Positions 45,606 to 54,254 of a stretch of 64,000 bases of DNA are shown one piece after another (position 1 is the first letter of the stretch; each line of letters opens with the position of its first letter). Location of the stretch: assembly GCA_035934555.1 (NCBI GenBank), contig DASYXT010000040.1, positions 100,335 to 164,334 on the forward strand, given 5' to 3'. The notes below the pieces were generated by a model. That model was not told the DNA's origin. It saw only the letters and a program-made list of their open reading frames with translations, and did not search any database. The position numbers were made by a program, and so were the translations under genes. This DNA is from DASYXT01 sp035934555. GTDB lineage: Bacteria; Verrucomicrobiota; Verrucomicrobiia; Limisphaerales; UBA8199.

Positions 45606-47062
45606 TTGATCTGACCGTATTTACACCTGGAAAACGCCGACGCCTGACCTCGGTCTTGGGTCTGGCATTGGACGGCAGCCGGTTGGAAGGAGTCGTGCTG
45701 CGGCGCAGCAACGGCAGCCTCAACCTGCAGCAGTCCTTTACACTCACCTTGTCCCTGGACCTCTTGACCAATGATCCGGAATTGGTCGGGCGGGAAATAC
45801 GCAACCAACTGGACGCGGCCGGCGCGCGCGAGAAGGATTGTGTGGTCGCGTTGCCGCTCAAATGGGCCTTAACCACCCACATCACCATTCCCGATTTGCC
45901 GGAAGCGGACATCGCCAGTTTTCTGCAAATCGAAGCCGAACGCTCCTTCCCCTCGGATGTCAGTACGTTGCACTTGGGGAATTCGCGCTGCGAAGTGCCG
46001 CCGGGCCGGCCGCAGGTGCTCTTGGTGGGCATTCCCAACAACCATTTGACGTTGCTGGACCGGGCGTTGCGCGCGGCGAAGTTGCGGCCTGTTAGCTTTG
46101 GGCTGGGGGTTACGGCGCTGCAGCCTCCGGGTACGGGCGCCGGAGCCAATGTGCTGGCGCTGGCAATTGGCGAGAGCCAGGTGGCCTTGCAAGTGACCGC
46201 CGGCGGCGGCGTCGCTGCCTTGCGCGCGCTGGAAGGCGCCCTCGAATTGGAAGGCGGCCAGCGCGTGTTGCAGGCGAACATAGTCGCCCGGGAAGTCCGT
46301 ATAACGCTGGGCCAAATGCCGCCCGAGCTGCGGCAATCCATTCGCGCCATCCGCATTTACGGGCCGCGCGACCTGGCCCAGCAGTTGGCCGATGAAATGG
46401 ACTTACGCTTGGAATCGCTCGGCCTGAAGGCGGAGCTGGTTACCCGTTACGCGCCGCACCAGTTCAGCGCCAGCTTGGCCTCCGACGCCCCGGTCAGCCC
46501 GGCGCTGAGCCTCGCCGCCGCGCGCCTGGCCGGCGAGCCAACCATCTTCGAGTTTCTACCGCCGCGCGTCAGTCCGTGGCAGCAAATGACGCAGCGGTAT
46601 GCTTCCGGACGATTGCGCACCGCGCTGGTCGCGGCGGGCGCCGCCGCCCTGCTGGTGGGCGGTTTGTTTTTCTACCAGCAGTGTGTGTTATGGAATTTGC
46701 GGGCCCAATACGCCCGGATCGTCCCCACCGTGACGCAGTTGGAAAAAGTCAGCCAGAACATAAACCAGTATCGCGGGTGGGAAGACGAAACGGTGCGCGG
46801 GCTGAGCTTGTTGCGTTGCCTGACCCAGGCATTCCCGGAGGACGGCAGCGTGACGGCCAAAACCGTGGAGATTCGCGACCTCAAGACGGTCGTCTGCACC
46901 GGGACGGCGCGAAGTTACCAGGCGCTGTTACAGACGGTGCAACGGCTGCGGACCGATCCGCAAGTTCGCGAGGCGAACTTAGGGCCGACGCGCGGGCAAA
47001 CTCCGGCGCTGCAATTCAGTTTCACCTTTGCCTGGAAGGAAGGAGCCCCCAGTGCCAACTAA
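45602..47062 (+). CDS. gspL: GspL/PilM-PilN-like assembly protein
   Basis: 486 residues from ATG 45602, overlapping gspK. The N-terminal ~330 residues are an actin-like PilM/GspL cytoplasmic fold (GLALDGSRLEGVVLRR, then LPLKWALTTHITIPDLPEADI). A single membrane helix (RTALVAAGAAALLVGGLFFY) leads to a periplasmic PilN-like domain with coiled coil and a ferredoxin-like part. It would couple GspE to the periplasmic GspM-like protein encoded next. Confidence 0.8.
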   Translation: MIDLTVFTPGKRRRLTSVLGLALDGSRLEGVVLRRSNGSLNLQQSFTLTLSLDLLTNDPELVGREIRNQLDAAGAREKDCVVALPLKWALTTHITIPDLPEADIASFLQIEAERSFPSDVSTLHLGNSRCEVPPGRPQVLLVGIPNNHLTLLDRALRAAKLRPVSFGLGVTALQPPGTGAGANVLALAIGESQVALQVTAGGGVAALRALEGALELEGGQRVLQANIVAREVRITLGQMPPELRQSIRAIRIYGPRDLAQQLADEMDLRLESLGLKAELVTRYAPHQFSASLASDAPVSPALSLAAARLAGEPTIFEFLPPRVSPWQQMTQRYASGRLRTALVAAGAAALLVGGLFFYQQCVLWNLRAQYARIVPTVTQLEKVSQNINQYRGWEDETVRGLSLLRCLTQAFPEDGSVTAKTVEIRDLKTVVCTGTARSYQALLQTVQRLRTDPQVREANLGPTRGQTPALQFSFTFAWKEGAPSAN

Positions 47063-47585
47063 GAACCGCCAGAAACTGCTCATCATCGCCGCCATTGCCG
47101 TCGTCGCGCTTTTTGCCGGCGACCGGTTGCTGTTGACACCCCTGCTGAATGCCTGGGATGCACGGGCGGGGCACATCAAGGAACTGCGCAACCAATTGGC
47201 GCGCGGCAAACTGCTGATGGTCCGCGGGCCGGGGCTGCGTGGTCATTGGCGTGATATCCAGCAGCACGCCTTGACGAATAATCCTTCGGCTGCCGAGCAA
47301 CAGGTGTTTCGCGCCATTGATCGGTGGGCGCAGGACACCGGCACTACCATCAACGCCGTCACCCCCCAGTGGAAGCAGGACAGCGACGATTACGCGACCT
47401 ACGAGTGTCGCGTCGATGCCGGAGGCGACCTGTCGCGCCTCAGCCGGTTCTTATACGAGGTCGAGCGCGAGCCGCTGGCGATCAGGATTGAGGCCGTCGA
47501 GCTAAGCTCGCGCGACAAAGAGGGTCAGCAGCTTTCCTTGGGCCTGCAATTCAGCGGCCTGATGCTCAACCCGCCACCAAAATGA
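47052..47585 (+). CDS. gspM: GspM/PilO-like assembly protein
   Basis: 177 residues from GTG 47052; GGAAGGAAGGAG upstream is a strong ribosome site and favours this start over the ATG-like ones inside gspL. One N-terminal membrane helix (KLLIIAAIAVVALFAGDRLL) is followed by a coiled coil and a ferredoxin-like domain (FLYEVEREPLAIRIEAVEL). Position and layout fit GspM/PilO. It overlaps gspL by 11 bp and the next gene by 4. Confidence 0.75.
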   Translation: MPTKNRQKLLIIAAIAVVALFAGDRLLLTPLLNAWDARAGHIKELRNQLARGKLLMVRGPGLRGHWRDIQQHALTNNPSAAEQQVFRAIDRWAQDTGTTINAVTPQWKQDSDDYATYECRVDAGGDLSRLSRFLYEVEREPLAIRIEAVELSSRDKEGQQLSLGLQFSGLMLNPPPK

Positions 47586-48526
47586 AGCGCTTTGTAACCA
47601 GGTCGTCTCAGTGGAGCGCGGACATTCTTGTCCGCAGCGGTGTGTTTGTCCCAAAGCTCCCAATTAATCCGAGCCGCGCTGGTGTTTGGAAGTTGCTGCG
47701 GACAGGAATGTCCGCGCTCCCGCCTTGGTGTCTGCCGGTGCTGGCCGCCAGCCTGGCACTGTGGCTTTCCGGCATAACCACCCAGGGCCAGGATACGAAT
47801 TTGCTGGTACTCACCAACGAACTCAGCCAACCCGAGGAGATGCTCAACGGCAACGACTCGGCACAGGCCGACACCGCCGCCACCGATACTAATGAAGTCG
47901 AGCAGGCCGGAGCCGCAGGCGAAACCAACCAAACCGGCACAGCGGGAGCGAGCGCACCGGGTCCTAGTGCGCGCGAACGCCGGCTGCAATGGCAACAACG
48001 CAATCGCAATCGGGCACGAAGCGCTCCCGCTCCCGCAACCTCCGGCACCAACGCGGTTGCCGGCCCGCCGTCGCTCGATTTCGCCGCCTTCCGCCTCATT
48101 GTGGACCGGAATATTTTTGATCCCAACCGCGTGCCGCATCGAAGTTCGGGGCCCGCGCCGAAAGTGCTGGATTCGTTCACGCTCGTGGGAACCATGAGCT
48201 ATGAAAAGGGCGATTTCGCCTTCTTCAACGGCACTCGGGAAGATTTTCAAAAGGTGTTAAAGCGGGATGACACCATTGCCGGTTACAAGGTCCTTTCCAT
48301 CTCGCCCGATACGGTCACCCTGGCTCTGGATACTAATCAGGTTCACTTGGCAGTCGGCAGTCAGCTCCGGCGGCAGGAAGATGGCCGCTGGGTGCAGGTT
48401 GCCAGCTCTGGCGTGTACACGGCGAACGCGGCGGACGCCCCAACTTCATCTCCCACCGACTCCGCTTCCACCGGCACGGATAACGACATTCTCAAACGGC
48501 TCATGCAACGACGCGCAAAGGAATAA
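47582..48526 (+). CDS. GspC/PilP-like protein with repeat-derived N-terminus
   Basis: 314 residues. Residues about 11-46 are translated from a family A repeat (SADILVRS...LLRTGMSAL), before a hydrophobic segment (LPVLAASLALWLSG). A long Ala/Thr/Asn-rich linker follows. The C-terminal domain has FRLIVDRNIFDPNR, the characteristic GspC/PilP homology-region motif, and DSFTLVGTMSYEKGDFAFF. It would link the inner-membrane platform to the secretin. No PDZ domain is seen, so it is closer to PilP or short GspC forms. Confidence 0.72.
   Translation: MKRFVTRSSQWSADILVRSGVFVPKLPINPSRAGVWKLLRTGMSALPPWCLPVLAASLALWLSGITTQGQDTNLLVLTNELSQPEEMLNGNDSAQADTAATDTNEVEQAGAAGETNQTGTAGASAPGPSARERRLQWQQRNRNRARSAPAPATSGTNAVAGPPSLDFAAFRLIVDRNIFDPNRVPHRSSGPAPKVLDSFTLVGTMSYEKGDFAFFNGTREDFQKVLKRDDTIAGYKVLSISPDTVTLALDTNQVHLAVGSQLRRQEDGRWVQVASSGVYTANAADAPTSSPTDSASTGTDNDILKRLMQRRAKE
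47613..47720. repeat. Family A inverted repeat inside the gspC-like gene
   Basis: Arms 47613-47638 and 47695-47720 (GCGGACATTCTTGTCCGC and GCGGACAGGAATGTCCGC) resemble those at 1659-1765 closely. The element is within the coding frame of the GspC-like protein. Confidence 0.88.
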
Positions 48527-48533
48527 AACTCCG

Positions 48534-50123
48534 ATGAAACCATTCATTATTATCACTCTGCTCTCCGGTCTGGCCGGCACTGGCCTGGCCCAAATTCCCG
48601 CCAATGGCACCAACGCAACTGCCGCGGCGGTAGCCGCAACCAATGAGCCAACGGCGGCAGCCCAATCCACCAACCCGGCCACGGCAACCAATGCCCCCGA
48701 ATCCAAAATCACCTCCGATTATGGCGACAATGGCTTGCGCATAAATTTTCGCGGCGCGCCGCTCAACCAGGTGCTGGACTATTTGAGCGACGCCGCCGGA
48801 TTCATCATCAACAAAACGACCGATGTGCACGGCACGGTCGAGGTCTGGAGCAAGCAACCGGTAACCAAAGATGAGGCAGTGGAACTGCTCAGTTCCGTGC
48901 TTAAGAAGAACGGCTACGCCGTCGTGCGCAACGGGCGCATCTTAACCATCCTGGCGATGGACACTGCCAAGACCTCCTCGGAATTACCGGTGGTGGTCGG
49001 CAGCGAACCGGATGCTGTGGATAACTCGGATGAAATTGAGACCCGCATCATCCCAGTGCGCTATGCGACGGCGAGCCAATTGGTGCCGAATCTGGAGTTG
49101 CTGCTGCCGAGCAACGCGACACTGACCGCCAATGAGAGCGCCAACACGCTTATTCTGGTAGCTACCAAGAGCGATATCAAACGCATGCTCAAGATCGTCC
49201 AAGCCCTCGATACCTCGATCGCCTCCGTTTCCACCATCAAAGTCCGGCCGCTGCTCTATGCCGACGCCAAGGACACCGCCACCCTCATCACCCAAATCTT
49301 CGCGCCCAGCTCGAACCAGAATAATAATACCCAGCCGGGCGGCCGCGGCGGATTCCCAGGCGGCGGCGGAGGCGGGCCGGGTGGATTTTTCCGGGCGGCG
49401 ATGGCGGCGCAAATGGCCGCTAGTTCTAATACCCGGAGCACCGCCGGGGCGCACGTGGTTGCCGTCGCCGATGACCGCTCCAACTCCGTCGTGATTAGCG
49501 CCCCGCCCGACCTGATGCCGACCATCGAAGACATGGTCAAGGAGATTGATCGCCAGGTGTCCGATGAAACCGAGGTGCGCGTCTTCCGCCTCGCCAATGC
49601 CGACCCCACCGAATTGGCGGACCAGCTTTCGCAATTGTTCCCGGACGAAACCAGTTCAAACAATAACAATCAGAACGTGCCGTTCTTTTTCCGGCGGTTT
49701 GGCGGCAACACTGCCAACAATGCCAGCAATACGAGTGACCGCACACGCAAGCTAGGTAAGGTGACCGCCGTGGCGGACCCGCGGACCGAGTCGCTCATCG
49801 TCAGTGCCTCGCGCACGTTGATGCCGCAGATTGCCGATATGATTGCCGAACTCGATGCCAATAAAGGCAAGAAGGAAGTCGTCGGCTATTACGAACTGCA
49901 AAATGCCGACCCACAGGATATTCAGCAAAACCTGCAGGACTTGTTCAACCGCAGCACCGTGCGGATGAACAATAACAACAACAACCGCAACTCGCTGCTC
50001 GGCCAGAACAACCCGCTGACCATCCGCGAGACCACCGGCAACCAGCAGCCCACCATCGGCACGACCCTGAGCCGCTCGGCCCTGGGCTCCAGCGCTGGCG
50101 GCGGCGGCGGACGTCTCCCGTAA
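48534..50123 (+). CDS. Secretin N-domain protein (periplasmic half of a split GspD)
   Basis: 529 residues from ATG 48534 with a signal peptide (FIIITLLSGLAGTGLAQ). It starts with an N0-like domain (GLRINFRGAPLNQVLDYLSDA), followed by at least three N1-type repeats (TRIIPVRYATASQLVPNLE, then IKVRPLLYADAKDTATLIT, then VRVFRLANADPTELADQLS, then YYELQNADPQDIQQNLQ). Gly- and Asn-rich linkers separate them. The secretin channel domain is absent and the protein ends in a Gly-rich tail. Its stop overlaps the next start in TAATG, and the next gene supplies the channel domain. Confidence 0.85.
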   Translation: MKPFIIITLLSGLAGTGLAQIPANGTNATAAAVAATNEPTAAAQSTNPATATNAPESKITSDYGDNGLRINFRGAPLNQVLDYLSDAAGFIINKTTDVHGTVEVWSKQPVTKDEAVELLSSVLKKNGYAVVRNGRILTILAMDTAKTSSELPVVVGSEPDAVDNSDEIETRIIPVRYATASQLVPNLELLLPSNATLTANESANTLILVATKSDIKRMLKIVQALDTSIASVSTIKVRPLLYADAKDTATLITQIFAPSSNQNNNTQPGGRGGFPGGGGGGPGGFFRAAMAAQMAASSNTRSTAGAHVVAVADDRSNSVVISAPPDLMPTIEDMVKEIDRQVSDETEVRVFRLANADPTELADQLSQLFPDETSSNNNNQNVPFFFRRFGGNTANNASNTSDRTRKLGKVTAVADPRTESLIVSASRTLMPQIADMIAELDANKGKKEVVGYYELQNADPQDIQQNLQDLFNRSTVRMNNNNNNRNSLLGQNNPLTIRETTGNQQPTIGTTLSRSALGSSAGGGGGRLP

Positions 50124-51406
50124 TGCCGGTCACCCTCATTGAACCAACTATGAACATCCAGCATACATTGCGACTCCGGTACCTCGGCGCGGTCCTGGTT
50201 TTTTGCCTCAGCTTCACGCTCGGCCTGCAGGCTCAACAGCGAGGCGGAGGTGGAGGCGGAGGCGGTGCCGCGCGCACCGGCACGAGTGCCGGCGGGAGCA
50301 GCGCCAGCGCACGACAGTATCCCAACAACGGGATGATCGGCGATGCGTACTTCTCGATTGACCCCGAAACCCACCGTATCGTGTATATCGCCGACGAGCA
50401 AACGGCCAAGTACATCGCCCAGGTGCTCACCAACCTGGACCGGCCCAAACCACAGGTGCTCATCAAAGTGGTTTTTGTCGAGGTCACGTACAATAACGCT
50501 TCGGATATCGGCATCGAAGGCGGTTGGGGCAGGCAGAACATGAATGGCACCATCACCAGCGCCAGCGCAGTCAATGGCTACGGCATTTCCGGCCTCAGTT
50601 CCATTGTGGGCACCAATGTCAACCAGTTCGGCCAGCCCATCTCCAGCTTCTCAGCCGTCGCGCCCCTCACCCAGCAGGGCGCCGGCCTTTATCAAATCCT
50701 CGGCCAGGATTACCAGGTGACGCTCCGGGCGATTGCCCAGGCCGGCAACGCCAAAATCCTGTCGCGCCCATCGATCCTGGCACGCAACAACCAGCCGGCC
50801 ACCATCAACGTAGGCCAGTACGTGCCCCTGATCACCGGCGTGACCTATAACAGCCTCACCGGCGTGCCTATTAACTCGATCAATTACTCCCAGATCGGAG
50901 TTACCTTGCAGGTGACGCCATTCATCACCGCCGATGGCCTGGTGCAAATGATGGTGTCGCCTTCCATCTCCGCGCTCGATCCGACCTTGACCGTGCCGAT
51001 TGCCTCCGGGGTCAACGCGCCGGTCATCGATAACCGCTCGGCCGATACGGTCGCCGTCACCGCTGACGGTCAGACCGTCATCATCGGCGGTTTGATGGAA
51101 TCCGATAAATCCTATACCGACACCAAAATTCCGATCCTGGGCGACATCCCGGTGCTGGGGAACCTTTTTAAACGTCGGCAGCGCAGCAATGCCCAAACGG
51201 AGCTCCTGATCTTCCTGACCCCGCACATCGTGATGAATCCGACTGAGTTGGCCGCCCTCTCAGCCCGGGAACGCGCCAAAGCCGAGCTGCCCAAAGACTT
51301 CCGGGAGCAGGAAATTAATAAATTCCTCGACGGGTTGCCGGCAGCCTCGCCCCCGGCGCTGACCAACGGCGTCCCAAGTTCACCCTTGCCGATGCGGCGC
51401 AAGTGA
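50123..51406 (+). CDS. gspD: Secretin channel protein (outer-membrane half of a split GspD)
   Basis: 427 residues; ATG 50150 is an alternative that gives a neater signal peptide (YLGAVLVFCLSFTLGLQAQ). After a Gly-rich stretch there is one N-domain remnant, then the secretin domain: KPQVLIKVVFVEVTYNNAS, AKILSRPSILARNNQPATI, VGQYVPLITGV, and VPVLGNLFKRR with LLIFLTPHIV near the end. It should form the outer-membrane ring, with the preceding protein probably giving the periplasmic vestibule. It overlaps that gene by one base. Confidence 0.9.
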   Translation: MPVTLIEPTMNIQHTLRLRYLGAVLVFCLSFTLGLQAQQRGGGGGGGGAARTGTSAGGSSASARQYPNNGMIGDAYFSIDPETHRIVYIADEQTAKYIAQVLTNLDRPKPQVLIKVVFVEVTYNNASDIGIEGGWGRQNMNGTITSASAVNGYGISGLSSIVGTNVNQFGQPISSFSAVAPLTQQGAGLYQILGQDYQVTLRAIAQAGNAKILSRPSILARNNQPATINVGQYVPLITGVTYNSLTGVPINSINYSQIGVTLQVTPFITADGLVQMMVSPSISALDPTLTVPIASGVNAPVIDNRSADTVAVTADGQTVIIGGLMESDKSYTDTKIPILGDIPVLGNLFKRRQRSNAQTELLIFLTPHIVMNPTELAALSARERAKAELPKDFREQEINKFLDGLPAASPPALTNGVPSSPLPMRRK

Positions 51407-51433
51407 GTGTAAGTTGACCTAATCGGTTAAATT

Positions 51434-52999
51434 GTGATTCCGGCTCGACGCAACCTGCTCGTGTATGCCCTGCTGGCGGGAGTATGGGCGCTGGTGGTGG
51501 TGTGGCAGGCCGAAGAGCATTTCCGGGTGCGTAACGCCGCCAAAGCTGACCTGGCCAACCGTTCCAAGGATATCGCCAACACCGTTAGCGCGTGCATACG
51601 CGGCATGCGCTCGTGGGGCTGGGGCGTCGTCCACCAGGAACGGCTGGATACGCTCCTGAACGAGTTGGTTAATGGCCGCACCAACGAATTGGTTAAATCG
51701 AGCGAACTTATCTCCCTTGCGGTGCTTAACCCCTCCGGGGCTCAATTGGCCGCCGCCGGCCGGCCGATTGACTACAACCAGGGCGACATCCTGCAACAAG
51801 GCGAGCGATGGGGCCAGCACAGCGTCACGTTTGTCAACCCGGTCGATCTAGGCGCCAGCCTCGCCAGCGAAGGCACCACCAATCTCACTTATGTTTTGCC
51901 ATCTCCCCGCGACCTCACCAACGCCCTGCACCAGGCCATGCCGCAACCGCCACCTCCGGATGAACACCAGCCGAGTGACGGCCCTCCACCACCCCCGCCC
52001 GACGCGGCGCCGGACGGTGTTCAAACCAACCACCCCGAGCCACCTATGCAGAGGCACTTTGGCGATCGTGGCTGGCGCCCACGCCGGTTTCCTTGGCTGA
52101 GGGGGATGAGCGAAGCGGAATTTCAAGCGATGCTCCAGCAGCGCGCCCTGCACGGACTGGTCATTGCCATGTCCACTGACCCTGTGCAAGCGGCGGCGAA
52201 CCGGGACTTCTGGTTGCGCCTGATGATCATCGGCTTGGCGACCGTTTCGGCGCTGGGTTCGGGTCTGGCCTGGCGGAATGTGGCCAAGTCCTCGGAACTG
52301 CAAATCCGTTTGGTGCGCGCCAGCGAGTTGAACTCACATCTCAAGGACATGAATTTGGCCGCTGCCGGCCTGGCCCACGAGACGCGCAATCCGCTCAACA
52401 TCATTCGCGGGCTGGCCCAAATGATTTCCAAACAGCCCGACACCTCGCCTGAGGTCCGGCTCAAATCGCGAGACATTGTCGATGAAGCCGACAAGGTGGC
52501 GGCGCAGTTGAATGAATTCATCAACTACTCGCGTCCACGCGAAGTGCGCCGCGCGGTGCTTGCCTTGGCGCCCATCGTTAACGAGGTCGTTCGCGCGTTG
52601 ACTTACGATCTCGAGGAGAAAAAAATCCAACTCCAGGTTCAGGGCGAGCAACTGAGTATTGAGGCCGACGAACAACTCCTGCGCCAGACCCTATTCAATC
52701 TCCTGCTCAATGCGGTCCAGGCCGTCAATGGCGACGGCCAAATTCAGGTTGTGGCCGAGCGGCGAGCGGCGGGCGAGGCCTGCCTTGAGGTCCGTGACAA
52801 TGGACCGGGTGTTCCGGTGGAACGGCGGCAGGAAATTTTTAAACCGTACTTCACCACGCAAAAAACCGGCACAGGACTTGGGCTGGCGGTGGTGCAACAG
52901 ATTGTGCTGGCCCATGGCTGGGAAATTGAGTGCCTTCCGAACAATCCACAGGGAGCCGTTTTCCGCATCAGCCATCTGAAAGTTGCAAATAACCAATGA
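51434..52999 (+). CDS. Membrane sensor histidine kinase at the end of the secretion operon
   Basis: 521 residues from GTG. Two membrane helices (about 8-25 and 258-280) enclose a periplasmic sensor of about 230 residues that contains a proline-rich segment (residues ~172-205). The kinase core has H315 in GLAHETRNPLNIIRG, N box LLLNAVQAV, G1 RDNGPGVPV and G2 KTGTGLGLAVVQQIV. It begins 28 bp after the secretin gene, so it is probably cotranscribed. No response regulator is adjacent. The core type is that of kinases for sigma-54 activators. Confidence 0.88.
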   Translation: MIPARRNLLVYALLAGVWALVVVWQAEEHFRVRNAAKADLANRSKDIANTVSACIRGMRSWGWGVVHQERLDTLLNELVNGRTNELVKSSELISLAVLNPSGAQLAAAGRPIDYNQGDILQQGERWGQHSVTFVNPVDLGASLASEGTTNLTYVLPSPRDLTNALHQAMPQPPPPDEHQPSDGPPPPPPDAAPDGVQTNHPEPPMQRHFGDRGWRPRRFPWLRGMSEAEFQAMLQQRALHGLVIAMSTDPVQAAANRDFWLRLMIIGLATVSALGSGLAWRNVAKSSELQIRLVRASELNSHLKDMNLAAAGLAHETRNPLNIIRGLAQMISKQPDTSPEVRLKSRDIVDEADKVAAQLNEFINYSRPREVRRAVLALAPIVNEVVRALTYDLEEKKIQLQVQGEQLSIEADEQLLRQTLFNLLLNAVQAVNGDGQIQVVAERRAAGEACLEVRDNGPGVPVERRQEIFKPYFTTQKTGTGLGLAVVQQIVLAHGWEIECLPNNPQGAVFRISHLKVANNQ

Positions 53000-53066
53000 C
53001 CATTACTCAATACTCAATTTACAATTAATTGAGCATTGGGCATTGAGGACTGGTTATTGGTCATTG
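52988..53066. repeat. Imperfect inverted repeat at the kinase 3' end
   Basis: Left arm 52988-53018 and right arm 53028-53066 pair imperfectly (repeated ACCAATGACC and GGTTATTGG type words). The left arm supplies the last codons and stop of the kinase gene. The spacer is AT-rich. It may be a small mobile repeat that also serves as a terminator. Confidence 0.6.
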
Positions 53067-53133
53067 ACCCTCCAGCCGCAGCATGGCAGATCAGCCATCC
53101 CCGGCGGGTGCGGCCGGGACCCTAAGCAACAGC

Positions 53134-54015
53134 ATGAGCAAGAAACACGTGTTACGGTTTGGTTTGCCCAAAGGCAGCCTGCAAGAGGCCACACTCGAGA
53201 AGATGGCCAAGGCGGGCTTTAACATTTCAGTCAGCAGCCGCTCCTATATCCCGTACGTGGACGATCCAGAGCTGGAAATCCGCCTCATTCGTGCGCAGGA
53301 AATCAGCCGGTACGTTGAGCACGGGTACCTGGATTGCGGCATCACTGGCTATGACTGGGTTCAGGAAAACGGCTCGAAAGTGCGCGAAGTCGGCGAATTC
53401 CAATTCAACAAGGCCACACGGCAAACCGCCCGCTGGGTGCTGGCGGTGCCGGAGGATTCTCCCATTAAATCCGTCAAAGACCTCCGCGGCAAACGGATCG
53501 CCACCGAGTTAGTCAATATCACCCGCAAGTACCTGCGCCTCCACAAGGTCCAGGCCGAAGTCGAGTTTTCCTGGGGCGCGACGGAAATGAAGGCGCACGA
53601 ACTGGTGGATGCGATTGTCGATATCACCGAGACCGGCTCGTCGTTGCGTGCCAACAAACTGCGGATTGTGGACACGTTGCTGAGTTCGACGCCACGGTTG
53701 ATTGCCAATCACAACTCGTGGACGGATGCGTGGAAACGCAAGAAGATCCAGACGCTGGCGCTGCTGCTGCGCGGCGCCCTCGAGGCCGAGGCCAAAGTGG
53801 GCCTGAAGATGAATATTGCACGCAAGGACCTCGCCAGCCTGTTGCGGGCTTTGCCGGCATTGCGCAATCCAACCATCTCCCACTTGAGCCAGGAAGGCTG
53901 GGTGGCCGTGGAAACGATTATTGACGAGCACATCGTGCGGGAACTGATCCCCGCGCTCAAAGCCGCCGGCGCCGAGGGCATCATTGAGTACCCTTTGAAC
54001 AAAGTTGTTTACTGA
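53134..54015 (+). CDS. hisG: ATP phosphoribosyltransferase, long form (HisG)
   Basis: 293 residues from ATG 53134 (the frame is open to 53083). Matches include LRFGLPKGSLQEATLEKMAKAG, YLDCGITGYDWV, RGKRIATELVNITRKYL, and DAIVDITETGSSLRANKL, the PRPP-binding motif. The C-terminal ~75 residues are the regulatory ACT-like domain of the long HisG form (EGWVAVETIIDEHIVRELIP). It makes the first step of histidine synthesis and is usually inhibited by histidine. No other his gene adjoins it. Confidence 0.92.
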   Translation: MSKKHVLRFGLPKGSLQEATLEKMAKAGFNISVSSRSYIPYVDDPELEIRLIRAQEISRYVEHGYLDCGITGYDWVQENGSKVREVGEFQFNKATRQTARWVLAVPEDSPIKSVKDLRGKRIATELVNITRKYLRLHKVQAEVEFSWGATEMKAHELVDAIVDITETGSSLRANKLRIVDTLLSSTPRLIANHNSWTDAWKRKKIQTLALLLRGALEAEAKVGLKMNIARKDLASLLRALPALRNPTISHLSQEGWVAVETIIDEHIVRELIPALKAAGAEGIIEYPLNKVVY

Positions 54016-54071
54016 GCGGCCCTTTTAACGCAAGGTAATTGCTTCAGGCTGCGCTCAGCGCAAACGAAATT

Positions 54072-54173
54072 ATGGGTTCATTAAAGAAACGTCGAAAAGC
54101 AAAGATTAATAAACATAAACGGCGAAAGAAGCTGCGCGCTCATCGCCATAAGAAGCGCACCTGGCAGAAGTAA
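54072..54173 (+). CDS. Small basic ribosomal protein, bS22/mS38 (AURKAIP1/COX24) family
   Basis: 33 codons: it opens MGSLKKRRKAKINKHKRRKK and ends RTWQK, almost half Lys/Arg. The opening MGS-x-x-KKRR-x-K-x-x-KHKRRK pattern is that of the bacterial AURKAIP1/COX24-domain proteins, which include the mycobacterial small-subunit protein bS22 and are related to mitochondrial mS38. It would bind the 30S subunit near the decoding region. It lies between hisG and the TPR lipoprotein gene. It is short enough to be missed by gene finders. Confidence 0.85.
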   Translation: MGSLKKRRKAKINKHKRRKKLRAHRHKKRTWQK

Positions 54174-54254
54174 GCGTCCGGCCACACGGCACCGGAGTGC
54201 GAGCTTGCGCGGTGCGCCTGAACGTCCCGTGGCAAGGGGGAGGTTGTTGATTTC

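Noticed and set aside
48534..51406. Split secretin explained as a frameshift in one gspD gene
   Set aside because: Each part has its own signal peptide and complete domains, and the junction is a TAATG coupling site, not a broken domain.
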